Origin: Sanghuangporus weigelae
Lineage: Eukaryota; Basidiomycota; Agaricomycetes; Hymenochaetales; Hymenochaetaceae
Direction of reading: 5' to 3'
NCBI GenBank assembly: GCA_033182465.1
Contig: CP137320.1
Coordinates: 434,001-498,000, forward strand
Length of the DNA stretch: 64,000 nt
Shown here: piece after piece, positions 1 to 11,940 of the stretch
How the letters are laid out: the number at the start of each line of letters is the position of its first letter
Position numbering within the stretch: position 1 is the first letter of the stretch
Notes under the pieces: generated by a model
Told to the model about the DNA's origin: nothing
Database searches by the model: none
Seen by the model: the letters and a program-made list of their open reading frames with translations, nothing else
Program-made: the position numbers and the translations under genes

Positions 1-1465
1 AGAAGGTGCTCGAGTTGAGTCGGGCAGAGTGAAGTTATGACGTTACGGTCACCGATGTATTCCAGGAGATTGAGAGAAGTGCCAAAAGACTGAAATAGTA
101 AGATAATCAGATGTGCTATAGAACAGGAGGTAAGAGAAGCGCACCCTAGTGTCGAATTTCTGAATCAACTTTTCAGAAGCTACGGTTCCACTGTATGCAT
201 TCCTGTCTCCAATTATTCTCCAGAAACTACCTCCGCCTTCCAAAGGATCCTCAAATATTCTCTTACTGAGAAATGTTAGTCGGCTCCTACAGGTTACAGA
301 GCTGGGTTGATTCACATTGTCTTTTCTCCTTCTCTATAGGAGCAGTGATAACCAGCTCCCTTCTCAGTCACGACGAACAACTCTCTCGGATCCGAGCGGG
401 AGAAACCCATATCGACGATACTGCCTTTAGAATGATTCTGAAGGTCTTGCGAACGGATGGACATAGCTTCGGATATGGCAAAAGGCGGTTTCGAGTCTGC
501 GCTGGAAGTTATCTGATTCCTTATATCGAATACAGCAACTTGACCGTATGTGCGCACCGCCAGAGTGCGTCCTGAAATTATGCGATTATTAGGAAACCGA
601 AGAAAGATATTGACATGAGAAATGTCTACCTGATTTCTCTTCGAAGGTTATAGAGGGGGCAGAAGAAGTGATTTGACGAATAGGTGTATCGAATGTCCAT
701 ACTGGTCGAGTTCGCGGCTGAAATAGAACTGAGTTCAGATGTATAGAAAGGGGCGATATATCTGGTAGGATACGCAGTTTAGGATTATTTTAGGTGTGTG
801 AAGCAATCTAGATGCTCACTCAGGTCACAGCCGAGTTTTCCGCTCGGGAAGGCAAGTGCGATGGCTCTCTTCTTTGCGCCGTCGAAACAATACGTTGCGG
901 ATAACGTGTTCCCCGCGAATGGATCGAACGTTTCGTATTGTTTCTCGACAGCTTCGTCCTGCTCGAGTGCATCTTCTATAAGCTCTAATGGTATGTCGAC
1001 GTCGGGATGAAACCGTCTCAAGAACTTTGCCTGGCGTTAGAGAAGTCAGATTACGTGGAAGTCAGCCTTGGGTTAGAAGAAGAAGGCTCGTACCCCGTGT
1101 TCAGCACGGCGTTGGAGGGTGAGATTTGTATTCTTTATTTCTTTTGGTCTCGTACAAGGAAATACCTTGGAAGGCATTCCCTGTGTCTTGAGATAGCCTA
1201 AAGGAATCCATAGTCAGCAGTGTCGTTCTGTCCAACCGAGAATTCCGTGTCTACCCTTCCTCGGACTATGAACAGTCCTCCATTCGAGAGCATCTCCAAT
1301 TTTGACAAGAGTAGCAGCCGAGAGCGCGCCATGGTCAATTACGGGATAACTCGTCCAGGAACCTTCCGAGTTCGATTTGGCCTTTCCCTTTCCTTTCCTT
1401 TTATCAGATTTGCTCTGGTATTTCTTAACAATTGCCGATGAGGACAACGAAGGCCAGAATTCCAT
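1..1465 (-). CDS. Partial protein, possibly RRN6/TAF1C-like Pol I initiation factor
   Basis: This is a minus-strand gene with several introns whose 3' end lies beyond the left edge. I chose the ATG at 1463-1465 (MEFWPSL...) because it opens the first coding block. Later blocks lie at about 1013-810 (FDPFAGNTLSATYCFDG), 557-350 (VRTYGQVAVFDIRN, then DPRELFVVTEKGAGY) and 290-170 (GGGSFWRIIGDRNAYSG). The alternation of short strand-like segments suggests a beta-propeller. The order of blocks (a GNxL...FPSGKxGxDL stretch, a VFDIR stretch, an FWRI stretch) recalls fungal RRN6/TAF1C, the WD-repeat part of the RNA polymerase I core factor. That naming is only an inference from pattern. No zinc finger, membrane segment or enzyme motif is visible. 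Exon joins are uncertain. Confidence 0.4.
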
Positions 1466-1776
1466 TCCATTTATGATAATTTCGAGATGGTTATATAGAG
1501 GAAACCAGGAAGACGGGATTGGAGGACCGTCGACGGATCTCCGGTGATGAGATGAAGATCAGTGATCGACGATCACTTTCCTAATTCCACTTCAATTCAC
1601 GCGACTCACTTCCATTCACGACGACGCCCACAGACAGACTTCCTTCCCTCTTACCATCAACATCCAAGGACTCAAATCATAAGCTTCACAACGGCATTGA
1701 ACACGCCTCCCAGATCGTGCTTTGGCACGAGGACGGGACTGTTAGAAAGAGCCCGGTCGCGTTTTCGTGCCTATGG
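1466..1776. promoter_or_regulatory. Divergent promoter region, left-edge gene / mitochondrial carrier
   Basis: These 311 bases separate two divergent start codons and should hold both promoters. I see no clear TATA box or other named site. Confidence 0.4.
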
Positions 1777-3236
1777 ATGGATCCAGGTATGTCATACTCC
1801 ATCTCCTAACATCTCTTAATTTCCAAGTCTCTCTAATGCCTACGTGAAGCCTTCCGTTTAGATCCTTGTTGAGCTCTGATGAGATAAATGAATTGCTAAG
1901 ACGTGATTTCTCGTCGTTTGAAGCTCTGTCTTTGCCAGTTTTCACTGATGTCCGAATGTCCGATTGAATAGGAAATAAAGCCGTCGTCTGCGCAATAAGT
2001 GCTTCATACATTTCAACCTTCGCTGGCTATCCTGTGCGTATGTTACACTATAACAAGGCGACTCTGTACTAATAACTACTATATTTAGCTTGATTCGCTC
2101 AAATCCCGCTTGCAAACTTCCCGGAATGCAATTACGGTCCCGCGCATGGCCGCTCAGGTCTTTCGTGAAGAAGGAATAAGGGGATTTTATCGAGGATTGT
2201 GGATACCTTTGTTCACGATATCATTCGTTCGTATGTCTTCACATTTAAAATCAACAATATTCAAGTCCAAGGATTCTTACTGTCTTTATGCCTTTGTGAT
2301 GAAACAGGTGCTGCTTCTTTCACTATTTACAATGGAACGAAGGACCTTGTTAGATACCATGATACACTGACGCGCGACAGGCTACTCGATGCAGCATGTT
2401 TGGGAGGGCTTGGAGGCGCAACAGCAGGCGCACTCATCTCATTCGGAAGTGCACCCTTCGAGCTCGTCAAAGTACGTCGACAACTCGAATACACAATCGC
2501 AGAGAGCAAAGGGATTAAACTCGTCAAACCTCCCACGACGACGCAAGCCGTACGGGACATCGTGCGATCGAGCGGGTTTCGAGGACTGTATATTGGATTT
2601 CCTTTACATCTCTTACGGGATACTTCTGGCACGGCGTTGTATTTTCTGGAATACGATGGGATGCGGCATCTAATGGGTCGTTTACCATCTGGAGAACAGG
2701 GCCCGACACCGTCCTGGCTACCCATCCCTTCATCCATTGTTCCGTTCTTTTGTGGTTCTTTCTCGGGTGTTACCTCGTGGGCGTTGATTTATCCGTTAGA
2801 CGTGTAAGTCCGAAATGCATTTTATTGCTTCTTTGGAAACCCCATTGATCTTCGTCCTTATTTTGTTCTCCCTTCTAGAGTGAAAACAAAAGTCCAGACT
2901 CGTGCTCTAGTGGGAGAACGAAAACGAAGCGTCTGGGAAACCTTCCACCGTCTCGTTCGCGGTGAGTGGCAAGGCTCTTCTCAATTCTCCCGGCCCCCTA
3001 TTGTTCGCTAGTAATACGAAGATACTCATATTCACCGCCTTTCATCAGGTCCAGATCCTTCGAACCCAAGGACTGTTTTCCAGGGTATAACGCGGGTGTA
3101 CCGGGGACTCGGAATAAGCGCGTTAAGAAGCATAACGACGCACGGTCTTTTGTGGACGTTCTTCGATCTCGTGGCTGAGTATATCGACCGTCTTCCGCCT
3201 TCAGGCGCTTGTCGTGATTCTGATTCTGCTCGATAA
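1777..3236 (+). CDS. Mitochondrial carrier family protein (SLC25-type)
   Basis: This is an inner-membrane solute carrier with three repeats of about 100 residues. Six exons join in frame (1777-1786, 1972-2033, 2089-2230, 2308-2803, 2879-2961, 3049-3236) to 326 residues, the usual length. The carrier signature PxD/ExxKxRxQ appears three times: YPLDSLKSRLQT near residue 25, PFELVKVRRQLEY in the middle and YPLDVVKTKVQT in the third repeat. The first exon codes for only ten bases; the ATG at 1777 is preferred over 1773 because the latter runs into a stop after splicing. The second signature has Glu in place of Asp, which occurs in the family. The transported substrate cannot be told from sequence alone. 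The 185-base first intron is long for this region, so an extra small exon is possible. Confidence 0.88.
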
Positions 3237-3719
3237 TATTTGTGATATCCGTCTCTTCCTGTTTCTCTCAGTTCTGCTTTGTCCTAAGCAAGCAAGCATA
3301 TCGGAAATCTTCTTCCAGTCCCACTAGTTCTCCAGCAGTGTTATTTCTCATTCTTGCAAGCCAAATACTTTTATATATAGAATCCATCTCTTTATTCAAA
3401 ATACATACATCGTGCTTCCACGTCGTGCTCCCTGTTATCCTTTTCATTCCCAGTTTTCTTTTTTCTGCTTTTCTTTTCCTTCTCAGGTTATCTTTTCTGA
3501 TGACAGCGCAATCTTCCCTGTAGCATTAACCATATCAGCGTACGTACAGTTCCCAATGCAAAGGAAAATTATCTACCTAATAATTTTTCTATTTCTTTTT
3601 GTCGTGTATTTGATGTATCACGGTGCTGTAAGTAATTTAATACTTACGCCCAGGACGCGCGCCGCGTCTTCTTGGCCTCTCGTCTCTCTCCCTTCTTCTC
3701 CTCTCAATCTCAAACAGCC
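3237..3719. other. Intergenic region upstream of OGG1
   Basis: These 483 bases hold the 3' end of the carrier gene and the OGG1 promoter. They are T-rich, with a TATA-like TATATATAG near 3373, too far from the ATG to assign with confidence. A pyrimidine-rich tract runs directly into the OGG1 start, as is common before fungal starts. Confidence 0.4.
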
Positions 3720-5517
3720 ATGTCGATCACGCTGAAGCCAGTAGCCACTGCCATTCCTCACGGCTTCAAGGCTCTCCCGCTTCCAATTGCCCAGCTGTCT
3801 TTACCTGCTGTGCTGAAATGCGGGCAGTCCTTCCGCTGGACAGCCGTTCCTTTACCACCAGATGAGAGTGACTCAGTGACAGGAGAGGGAGCTGGAGCAG
3901 GAATAGAATCGGCCCCAATGCAAGAATGGCGATATTGTCTGAAAGATCGCGTTGTTTGCTTGAGGCAGTCTGAGGAGTTCTTGTTCTACCGGTCTGTCTT
4001 CCCTACGCGTCTTTCGAAAGGGGTCGAAGAAGAAGAGCTAGAACCAGAAGAAGAGAAAGAGACACTAGCGTTCATCCGAGATTACTTCCAACTCGACACG
4101 GATCTACTGGAGCTGTATGATACCTGGAGCTCTAGTGATCCTGTTTTTGCCAGATTGAGGGGACGGTTTAAGGGTATTAGGATGCTGAGGCAGGATCCTT
4201 GGGAGTGTCTTATTTCGTGCGTCCAACTCTTTCATCCTTTTCTGGTTTATCTACAACGTAACTGATGGATTGGACGGGTGAATAACTGGTGTTTTGTAGG
4301 TTTATATGCTCCTCGAATAATAACATCTCGCGAATATCAAAGATGGTGCAGAACCTCTGCACACATTTCTCCCCACCTTTACTCTGCTGGTCCGACCCCA
4401 ACCGAATGTCTCCGCCATCATCTCTGAGCGTGTATCCGACTCCTTCATCAACGCCAACGCGCTCTCCAGTCGAAACTATCCCTACAACTACACTACCTAG
4501 TAATACAACCACATACCACCCCTTCCCACCTCCCTCCGCGCTCTCCTCCTCATCAACCTCATCAAAACTCCGGGCATTAGGCTTTGGCTACCGCGCAGAT
4601 TTCATCCAAAAGACCGCTTGCATGCTCCTCGAAGCACATAACAACTCCGATCAAGCCGTCTTCGATTTTCTTGAAGGACTCAGGAAGATAGAGACGCAGG
4701 ACGCGAGAGCAGAGTTGCTCAAATTGCTTGGTGTGGGTAGGAAAGTCGCTGATTGCGTGTTGTTGATGAGTCTGGATAAGGTATGTTCGGTGCCTTGTGT
4801 GGTTTTTCTCATCCTCCGTAGAATTTATTTGAGATATTTATTGGAACTATGTTTTCCTCCTTTTTTTGCATGTATGAACAGAGAGAGGTCGTCCCCGTAG
4901 ACACGCACGTCTACCAAATTGCTGTCAAGCACTACGGTATGCGCGGGTCGAGTAATGGCAAGATGTCAATGACACCCAAGATATACGATGAAGTCAATGC
5001 TCGGCTTGCGAAGATCTGGGGGAGCTATGCTGGGTGGGCTCATTCGGTACGTATAGAGTATCTATGCTTATTCCTCTCTTTTATTCTTTCTTTCACCTGA
5101 ATTACCTTTGCTGATTGGGCTGATAATTCTGCACAGATCTTGTTCACAGCGGATTTGAAGTCCTTCTCGACCTACGGTCTCCCAACTCCATCTCCAACAC
5201 CTTCGCCTTCTCCATCCAAATCAGCGTCGGCATCTCCTGCTAGGTCGGTGTTCTCTTCTCGGACTTCTTTGATGACGAATGTTCAAATGGAGGGAATACC
5301 GGAAGTGGAGACACCTACTCCTTCTCCCCGCAAGAAGCGAAAACAATCTTCGAGTCCCCGTGCTATAAATGCTGTCGAACCGACTCAGATGACCTCTGTG
5401 CGACGGGTTGAAGCCACAGCAGAAGAGCTAGCTTTATCCAACGGAAGCTTAGTAGACAGAGTGAAACGAAGACGACGCATAACCGTATCGAAGAACGACG
5501 TCATGAAGGAGTTATAA
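3720..5517 (+). CDS. OGG1: 8-oxoguanine DNA glycosylase/lyase
   Basis: It removes 8-oxoguanine opposite C and nicks the abasic site in nuclear and perhaps mitochondrial DNA. Four exons are read: about 3720-4217, 4300-4780, 4882-5045 and 5149-5517. The N-terminal OGG domain has CGQSFRW near residue 35, matching the recognition domain. Across the first splice the text reads ECLISFICSSNNNI, nearly the human ECLFSFICSSNNNI. The helix-hairpin-helix GPD motif is GVGRKVADCVLLMSLDK, whose Lys before VADC is the Schiff-base lysine, followed by VPVDTHVY with the catalytic Asp. The C-terminus is an added Ser/Pro-rich basic tail with KKRK and KRRRR stretches that look like nuclear signals. It is convergent with the eIF1 gene, 301 bases away. 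Confidence 0.96.
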
Positions 5518-5818
5518 TCTTACTTTCTCATCTTGTACCGACAATTTTAACTTTACGGCTCAACTCGCATTTTTCACGCATAGACGTTATAGCATGGATG
5601 ACAGTACCATTGTAATATTCGTACAAACGCAGGAGACAAGATGACATACTGAACAAACAACGTGGGAAAAAGTGATAGCTAATCAGCTAACGCGAAAGCA
5701 ATTCACCACAGCCTGAGAAGTGATGTACAGAACAGAAAATTAAGCGGAGGAAGTCGAGTTATGAACTGATATCGTCTTCGTAGACGGTGATAACCGAAAA
5801 TGATATGGAACGATATGA
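5518..5818. other. Convergent 3' region OGG1 / eIF1
   Basis: These 301 bases lie between two converging stop codons and should hold both polyadenylation regions. I see no gene or defined terminator. Confidence 0.4.
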
Positions 5819-6426
5819 TCAGAAACCGTGCACGTTGATCGTCTTCTTGTCAACGCCCGCCTCGATCAAAAAGTTCTGGATTTTCTGGCGCTGATCACCC
5901 TGAAGTTGGATGACTTGTCCGAGCTCTGCGTCGTCAACGATGTTGCCGTTACAAGCGAATTCCTACACGTGAGATTATTAGCATCAGCAATGTTGGTGGT
6001 TTTTACGTGATAGAGGGTGGCAAAACGGTGGCGCAAAGTCGTTTGTTCATTGCGCTCCCGTCGGGCTTGGGTGAAATGAGACACGAGACGTACTTTCTTG
6101 AATGCCTTCAAGATCTTCTTAAGATCATATTCTAAACAACAAGAAATGAATGAGTCAACATCAAAAAATTTATCGTATGTTACGTGGAAGAAAAAGCACG
6201 GACCTTTGCCCAGCCCCTGAAGTGTGGTGAGGGTCTTGCGACCGTTTCTCTGCTGAATACGAATGTGGATATGTTCCTTCTGCGAACCGACCTCGTCCGT
6301 CTCTCCTAGAAGATCATCCTGGAGGGGGTCTGTACAAGTCGTCAGCAACACGATCTATGAACATCGATAACACCTAGCAGCCAAAAAAGACAACTCACCG
6401 AATTGCTGAAGGTTGTCGACGTTCAT
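5819..6426 (-). CDS. SUI1: Translation initiation factor eIF1 (SUI1)
   Basis: eIF1 binds the 40S subunit near the P site and enforces accurate AUG choice. Four exons start at 6426 (MNVDNLQQF), continue with DPLQDDLLGETDEV and KEHIHIRIQQRNGRKTLTTLQGL, then EYDLKKILKAFKK and EFACNGNIV, and end at VDKKTINVHGF with the stop at 5819-5821. This is the complete SUI1 domain in the right order at about 110 residues, as expected. The conserved RNGRKTLTT loop and the basic LKKILKAFKK helix are intact. It shares a 240-base divergent promoter region with the gene at 6667. Confidence 0.97.
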
Positions 6427-6666
6427 AAAACGGCTGGCTGTGATCACTGAGGGTGCTGAGTAGATTGAGGAAGGGTTGGTTGAGGATGTGTGAGGAGGAA
6501 GTGATCGTGGTCTGTGATGAAGATGCAAGATGGCCCTTGACTCCCCGGTTATATGCGGTATGGTATGACTAAGCACTGCCTTGCCCTTAACTCCAAATTC
6601 AGCCTTTCACTCAGCCTCAGCACAGCGTTGAACAGTCGAGTCAGTCAGCGCGATTATCGACACGAC
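6427..6666. promoter_or_regulatory. Divergent promoter region, eIF1 / basic protein
   Basis: These 240 bases separate the eIF1 ATG (minus) from the ATG at 6667 (plus). Both promoters must lie here. No named site is clear. Confidence 0.4.
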
Positions 6667-7573
6667 ATGGCTGTACGATCCGCTCCGGCAAAGAGGCGAA
6701 AAAATCCGCCGACGTTTAGTCATTTGCCTCGCAATAGAGGTATATCATTTTCGTGTATTTTCTGATTGAAATTTACTGACGTTTTTGGTAGCACAGAAAG
6801 TGAAGAAATCATGGATTGAAAAGAAGAAACTACAGATTCGCTGGAGAGCTCAAAAGCGCAAGGAAGGTCTAGGGCTACTGCACGTAGGTGGCAGTCTGGA
6901 CGAGCCTAGGGACGAAATTGAAATCCATAGAACACAGAAACGGAAGGTTTCAGGCGATGACGAAACGGACTCTGAATCTGGAGCATCTTCGTCTCACTCG
7001 GTCGCTGATACCCACGATCGCGACGACCCAGCAATCGATGAGGAGATTGGCTCTGAACGTCCACCTCTGCGTCGCAAAAAGGCTCGCGTGACGGTTCCTC
7101 AGGTCGACAAGCCCCAGCCGTCGAAGGAATCTGCAAGATCGAAGGGGAAACAGCCTGCTCGCTCCTTATCCAAGGAATCTGCAAGATCGAAGGGGAAACA
7201 GCCTGCTCGCTCCTTATCCAAGGATGCAGACAAACCGAAATCGAAGCAGCCCAAAGACGATAGCGATCAACCATCGCTCCGCGAACTATCCCGACGTGCA
7301 TACGCGCCGGCGTCATTACACTCGTTCAAAGCCGACCCGCTTCAACGTCGGAAGGGCACTGTTGCTGGGACCCACCCTAGGGAAGGCAAGTCGTCAAAGG
7401 TCACAGGGACGAGGACTGTTGCTCCTCCTTCTCAAACGCGAAGTGATCAAGGGCGTGGCGGACGAAATAGTCATACTAGTCCTGGACGACAAGAACGTCA
7501 ACCTCGCGGTCAGCCCAACATGAAACTACGAATGGAAGCAATGTTGGAGCGCATCAAGCGGGATTATCCATAA
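6667..7573 (+). CDS. Basic low-complexity protein, possibly rRNA-processing (Fyv7-like)
   Basis: Two exons join at an intron from about 6739 to 6791. The N-terminus (MAVRSAPAKRRKNPPTF, then QKVKKSWIEKKKLQIRWRAQKRK) is very basic and the middle is acidic/Ser-rich, then Lys/Ser-rich with RKKAR. It ends with a conserved-looking helix, KLRMEAMLERIKRDYP. The charged, low-complexity layout with a C-terminal helix resembles small nucleolar ribosome-assembly proteins such as Fyv7, but I cannot prove that. Residues around 135-165 contain a perfect 16-residue duplication. Basic composition and RRKKAR suggest nuclear location. About 285 residues. Confidence 0.6.
7124..7219 (+). repeat. Perfect 48-base tandem duplication inside the coding region
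   Basis: Bases 7124-7171 and 7172-7219 are identical and a third partial copy begins at 7220. The unit codes for KESARSKGKQPARSLS, so the duplication keeps the frame. Exact identity at the base level points to a recent event. Confidence 0.95.
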
Positions 7574-9667
7574 CTCGTAAATTCACTATCATTCGTCTTT
7601 CTTGCTCAACCTGCATGGTCTCAAGCGCATTCGGTATGTTTCCTCAGTCAGTCCGCCCTGTATGCTAGGGCGCCAGAGTTAGAAAACCGAAAACAGTGCT
7701 CAAGCAGTGTGCCTAGATCTCGAGTCACCGTACATCTGCTGTACTCTGGACTCGATCTATTCAGGTCCACTCAAGTTTCTCTTGTCCTTGACTCGCTTCG
7801 CTTCGTCGGCGTGAAAACCACTATGGGTGGAAGCAGTACTGGAGCGTATCAAGCTAAATTAATCTTAAGTCGCAAATATCTATCCTGACTGAGCCGCATG
7901 ACCCGAAGCGCATCTGGGGCCTGTCTTCCCACACATGATTCTGGGTGTACCAGGGAACTTGAACGAAAAACAGGAGGTGGCGAATAGGACCTGGGGCTCG
8001 AGGGTTTCGGGTCAGGATAAAAACCAGTATATTTGCCCGGGTAGCTTTCGTTGCTCAACTGCCAGTGCTTGATTTTTATGACTTTTTTTCTTCTTTTTCA
8101 GTCGACAGACGTTGCCTGCCTTGATGGGTGATAGCCCTGTGACAACGGCCGAGTATGCGTGGCTGCCACTTATCAGGCGATGGCGTTGCGCAAAGATTAA
8201 CTTATGCATGTACACGACGCCTTTGTGTCGGGTGCATTTTTGTACTTTAAAGCTGCGATACTCGGGGCCACGGAGTAGGAAGTTGTACCGTACATTAGTC
8301 ATGGTGGTCCTCCAGGACTGTGTACCTATAGCTCATCTTTGTCAACGGACGAGAGCATCGTTGCTTTGTTTACTCGTGTTTTCGATTGCCATCTCCTTCC
8401 CGAGGACTTCTGTCGTTTGTTGTAGATTGTCGTCATACCATACTGGAGCCTCGTGTCCGAACTTGGTGAGGGACAGTGGATGGTTGATCATCAGTTTTCT
8501 TTGGGAGCCGCTTTACCCTGTCGCTACCGTCTTTCATACAATATGTGAAGGAAGGAAGTCTGCCGACAGATCGTTTCTCCTGCGCTCTCTTCAGGAGGGA
8601 AGCTACTCTTTTTTTTTTCTTTCATTTTCTGACTGCGAATCGCCAGCGCTTGCTGTCGGAGAGGAACGAATTGACTGAGAGACGATGGAGGATCAATGAA
8701 CCACGGTTCTCGGAAAGACATCCACCATCTGGTGTCTGTACACTCGCGCGGGACTTGCTTTTTGTTGATCTGCCATCTCATTCAGATCCTTCTTTGACAT
8801 CCGAGAGCTAAATGCTCCCAATCATTCTTCGTCCCCGATGTTATTTTATTTCAATTTTTTGGGGGAGGTGGGGGCTGCTCTCCTATCATTTCTCTTGTTT
8901 TCTTGCATCGCCTCGTTCAGATTCACCGTCCAGTATAATGCCTCAAGGCAAGTTCACTCATGGAGTTCAGCATTACGGATTATACCAGTCCATGTGCGTG
9001 TGAAGGTGGTCCATGAGTGACACGAGATGCGCTCAGGGGGGGGAGAGAAGTAATCATCTTTTCAAAATTCCATTCGGCCGTCGGACGATGCGCATAGGTG
9101 ATTGACTTCCCTTACCGTGTATCCGTAAGTCGACTTAGCTACCTTCAGATCGCGATGCGGTAGTCGAACGGCTCAGTGCTGTTACTATCTTTCTTGAGCC
9201 GTATATCATATGTACTATGTTTTTTGTCTTTGATATGAGCGCCATTCGCTTCGCGCTGTCATTGAACAGTTTCGGTTTCGACTATTTGAGGTCGAGGGTG
9301 GACTTCCGCAGGGCCGCTTCACGAGACCAGGCATACAGCATGTGTACGGCCTCTGTTGATTCTGTGGCACAGACAGTAGTACAACAATGAGCGATATAGT
9401 TTCGCTCCATCCTTCACAGACAGACAATGTTCTGCGAATCGTTTGATGTTGTTGATAATAAAGTCATCAATGAATGTATGTAGCAATACGTAGGAGGGTA
9501 CATACTGTGTGTAAATAATGCAAAGAGAAATAAAAATGTAACGTGAAACATTGCAGTAACAAACGAACACGAACAGCCATATGCAGAGTATAACTTGTGT
9601 ATGTACATGTACATACATCCGAATAATGCACAGCACAGAGAGAGGAAGAGCAAAGTCCACCGTCTCA
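7574..9667. other. 2.1-kb stretch without a convincing gene
   Basis: This is the longest gene-poor stretch in the left part, between the basic-protein gene and the PAP2 gene. It is T-rich with long pyrimidine runs (about 8080-8100, 8605-8630) and a G run at 9037-9044. Open frames are short and do not match any family I know. A weak coding-like patch lies at about 8310-8580 on the plus strand, where one frame stays largely open with two stops. It could be 3' UTR plus a long non-coding RNA, a decayed gene or simple spacer. Its left end contains a decayed copy of the tail of the neighbouring gene (7827-7854). Confidence 0.4.
7827..7854 (+). repeat. Diverged copy of the 3' coding end of the 6667 gene
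   Basis: These 28 bases match 7532-7559 at 23 positions; all five differences are transitions. In the same frame the copy reads VEAVLERIK beside the gene's MEAMLERIK and meets a stop two codons later. It lies 250 bases past the gene's own stop, so it may be an old tandem duplicate or an alternative last exon. Confidence 0.55.
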
Positions 9668-11940
9668 TCATCCCCGACTCCCCATCCCCGCTCCCTTCAA
9701 CGGGGAGTTCATCTCGAGACCTTCTTCCGACACAGAATGTCCGTCAACAGATCCATCCCTCGCATTACCGGCACCGACGACGTTAATATTAGGAGTGAGA
9801 GTATTCAGGGAATTAGCACTCCCGCGCTGTAGATCCTCGATCTGCTCCTCCTGGTATCGAGGTTGCATATACCCTCGTACTCCTCCTACTGCGCTTTCAG
9901 ATGCATGGCTGGGATGCCCACCGTGAAGGAGATGTATATGCGGGACGGCCGGGTGATTCACTACATCCCCGTCCTCTTCCCCCCTACCGCCCGAGGACCC
10001 ACCCATATTCTTCCTCCCAGCACCAGGCCGGTGGATAGGCAAAATCGGGGCATGTGATTCCTCGCTTGGCGAGCTCTCCTCTATGTCCCCTCCTCTAACA
10101 TCAGCCGCGTCTGAACCCTCCCGTCTTATCCTCGGCGAGAAAGGTCTGTGTGACTGTGGAGAGCCTAAGGGAGGATAGTATTGCCTGTATGCGAAGAAGG
10201 ACATTACGAGCCCAATGAGTGAGCCGACGAGGACGTCTTGCCAGTGATCTATCGTGACAGAATAAACAATTAGAGTTGGATGAGAAGTGATGAGAAAACG
10301 TACGTCGGTAATCCATCGTCCGCGAGATCGCAACGAGCGCTGCACCCGATAGAGGCATTAATGAGATCCATGCCTTTGTCTGTGGCGTATGTACATCGCG
10401 TGAGTTTAAAAAGGTAAGCGACACGAAACAGAAGATCTACTCACCGTATGCCCCTTCTCATCAAATAGATGCATCTTCCCAGCCAGATAAAACGAAAGGA
10501 ACCCCAATCCTGCAAATGACACTAAAGACAATAATATGAGTTTCATTCAGTTGAATATAGAATACTCTAAGTGAATAAGGGACGTACAACTCGAATGTCC
10601 GCTAGGGAAGCTCCTAAACCCATCACGTAGGATATGCACGTCCGTTTGAGTGCATATCTCGACGGTGACGAGTCCGTATTCAGGATTTTCTATTCCAGGT
10701 GGAGGTTGGCATCTCGATATCACGTCTGTACATTAGAAAAAAACCGGCCATAGAACGGAGACTTCAATGAGAAACTGCATTGATGCGACGCAAGACTTGA
10801 AATATGAAGCGCACCAGGTCTTGGTCTCCCAACAGTAACCTTCGTAAACTGCGTAATCGCTCCTGTAAGAGTCAATCCTAACAGGACTATCAAAGAGTCA
10901 ATTAGAAACCAGCGCATTAGTTACATACATAGAAAGGTGACTGCGAAGGTAGACGTACGTCCGAGAGAGCTGTTATGAAAGTCCCATAAAGACCGGATCG
11001 TCAAGAGGTTCACCGCGATCTGTATGACGAACGGCGCGACGCCGGCTATGAAGTACAGCGCTACTGGCTATATGTGCAATGTAATGCATTAGTACGTGAT
11101 CTAAATAAAACAAAAGAGATAGTCGGGAAGACGTACCGGCACACGTTCATGCACAGCATACCTAGATGACACGAAGCGCGAATGTCAGAGACATCGGGAA
11201 TGCAAGAACCGATACTCACGGAAAACGCAAGCTATCCGTGTGTGCGCCAGTTCAGAAGACGACGGGCGATGCGAGTAGGGACGTAGAAGTGAAGCGTCCG
11301 ACGCGAGGAATAAGAGACCACGCGATGAAGAAAGAAAGGTGCACAATCAGTACAGTGGGGTAGGCCGAAAGTGAAAGTAGTAAGATGGGACGGACTCACC
11401 TGGTATCATCAATAGAGAACTGTCTCTTGAATCCAGGTATCTCATCTAGCGAGAAGAACGCAGCTCTGAAATGGAATGGACAGTCTTCAGTTCCCGCTCA
11501 AATCTCAAAAGAAGTCGTGGTCGTGTGCTGCTCACGCGAGTACGATGCATATCATCCTTCACAACGAATCAGTCTTCCTAAAAGGAAAAGAGGACGGGGG
11601 AAGGACACGAAACACACCAATCAAAGGCGTAGCTCCTGAGCAGCTTCACGCGCCTCGTCCGGGACATCTTGCGCGCCAGCGAGGGCCGGCCACCACCCGG
11701 GTGCGCATTAAACCCTCCTCCCAGGTTCGTCCAGTTGTCGTTTCGGATCGTGAACCACGCCATCTCGGTCGCGGTCGCAGTCGCACTGGTAGAGTCCCCC
11801 TCCGCGATATCAATGTCAACGCCAAGAGAGCTGCTATTCGCGGTGTGCGTGGAAGAGGGATGTTCAGCCAGAAGGCGGTCGCGGGAATTAAAGGGGGATT
11901 CTGAATTGTATGGGAACGTGGAAGGGTTGGTCGAGTGCAT
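9668..11940 (-). CDS. PAP2-family lipid phosphatase (Dpp1/Lpp1-like)
   Basis: A membrane phosphatase for phosphatidate, lyso-phosphatidate or diacylglycerol pyrophosphate. All three PAP2 catalytic motifs are present after splicing: KVTVGRPRP, then FPSGHSS, then SRTMDYRHHWQDVLVG, the last built across an intron near 10300. Hydrophobic segments surround them (ALYFIAGVAPFVIQIAVNLL, LGLTLTGAITQF, LSFAGLGFLSFYLAGKM, LVGSLIGLVMSFFA), fitting six membrane spans with the active site on the lumen side. YAVHERVP after the first exons is the usual lead-in of this fungal subfamily. The N-terminal tail (from ATG 11938-11940) and the 150-residue C-terminal tail are polar, Ser/Gly/His-rich and cytosolic by inference. 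About eight exons; the intron at about 11165-11395 is long and could hide a small exon. Confidence 0.92.

Noticed and set aside
8112-8678. 188-codon open frame in the gap
   Set aside because: Hydrophobic/Cys-rich text typical of a T-rich chance frame, with no recognisable family and no splice support.
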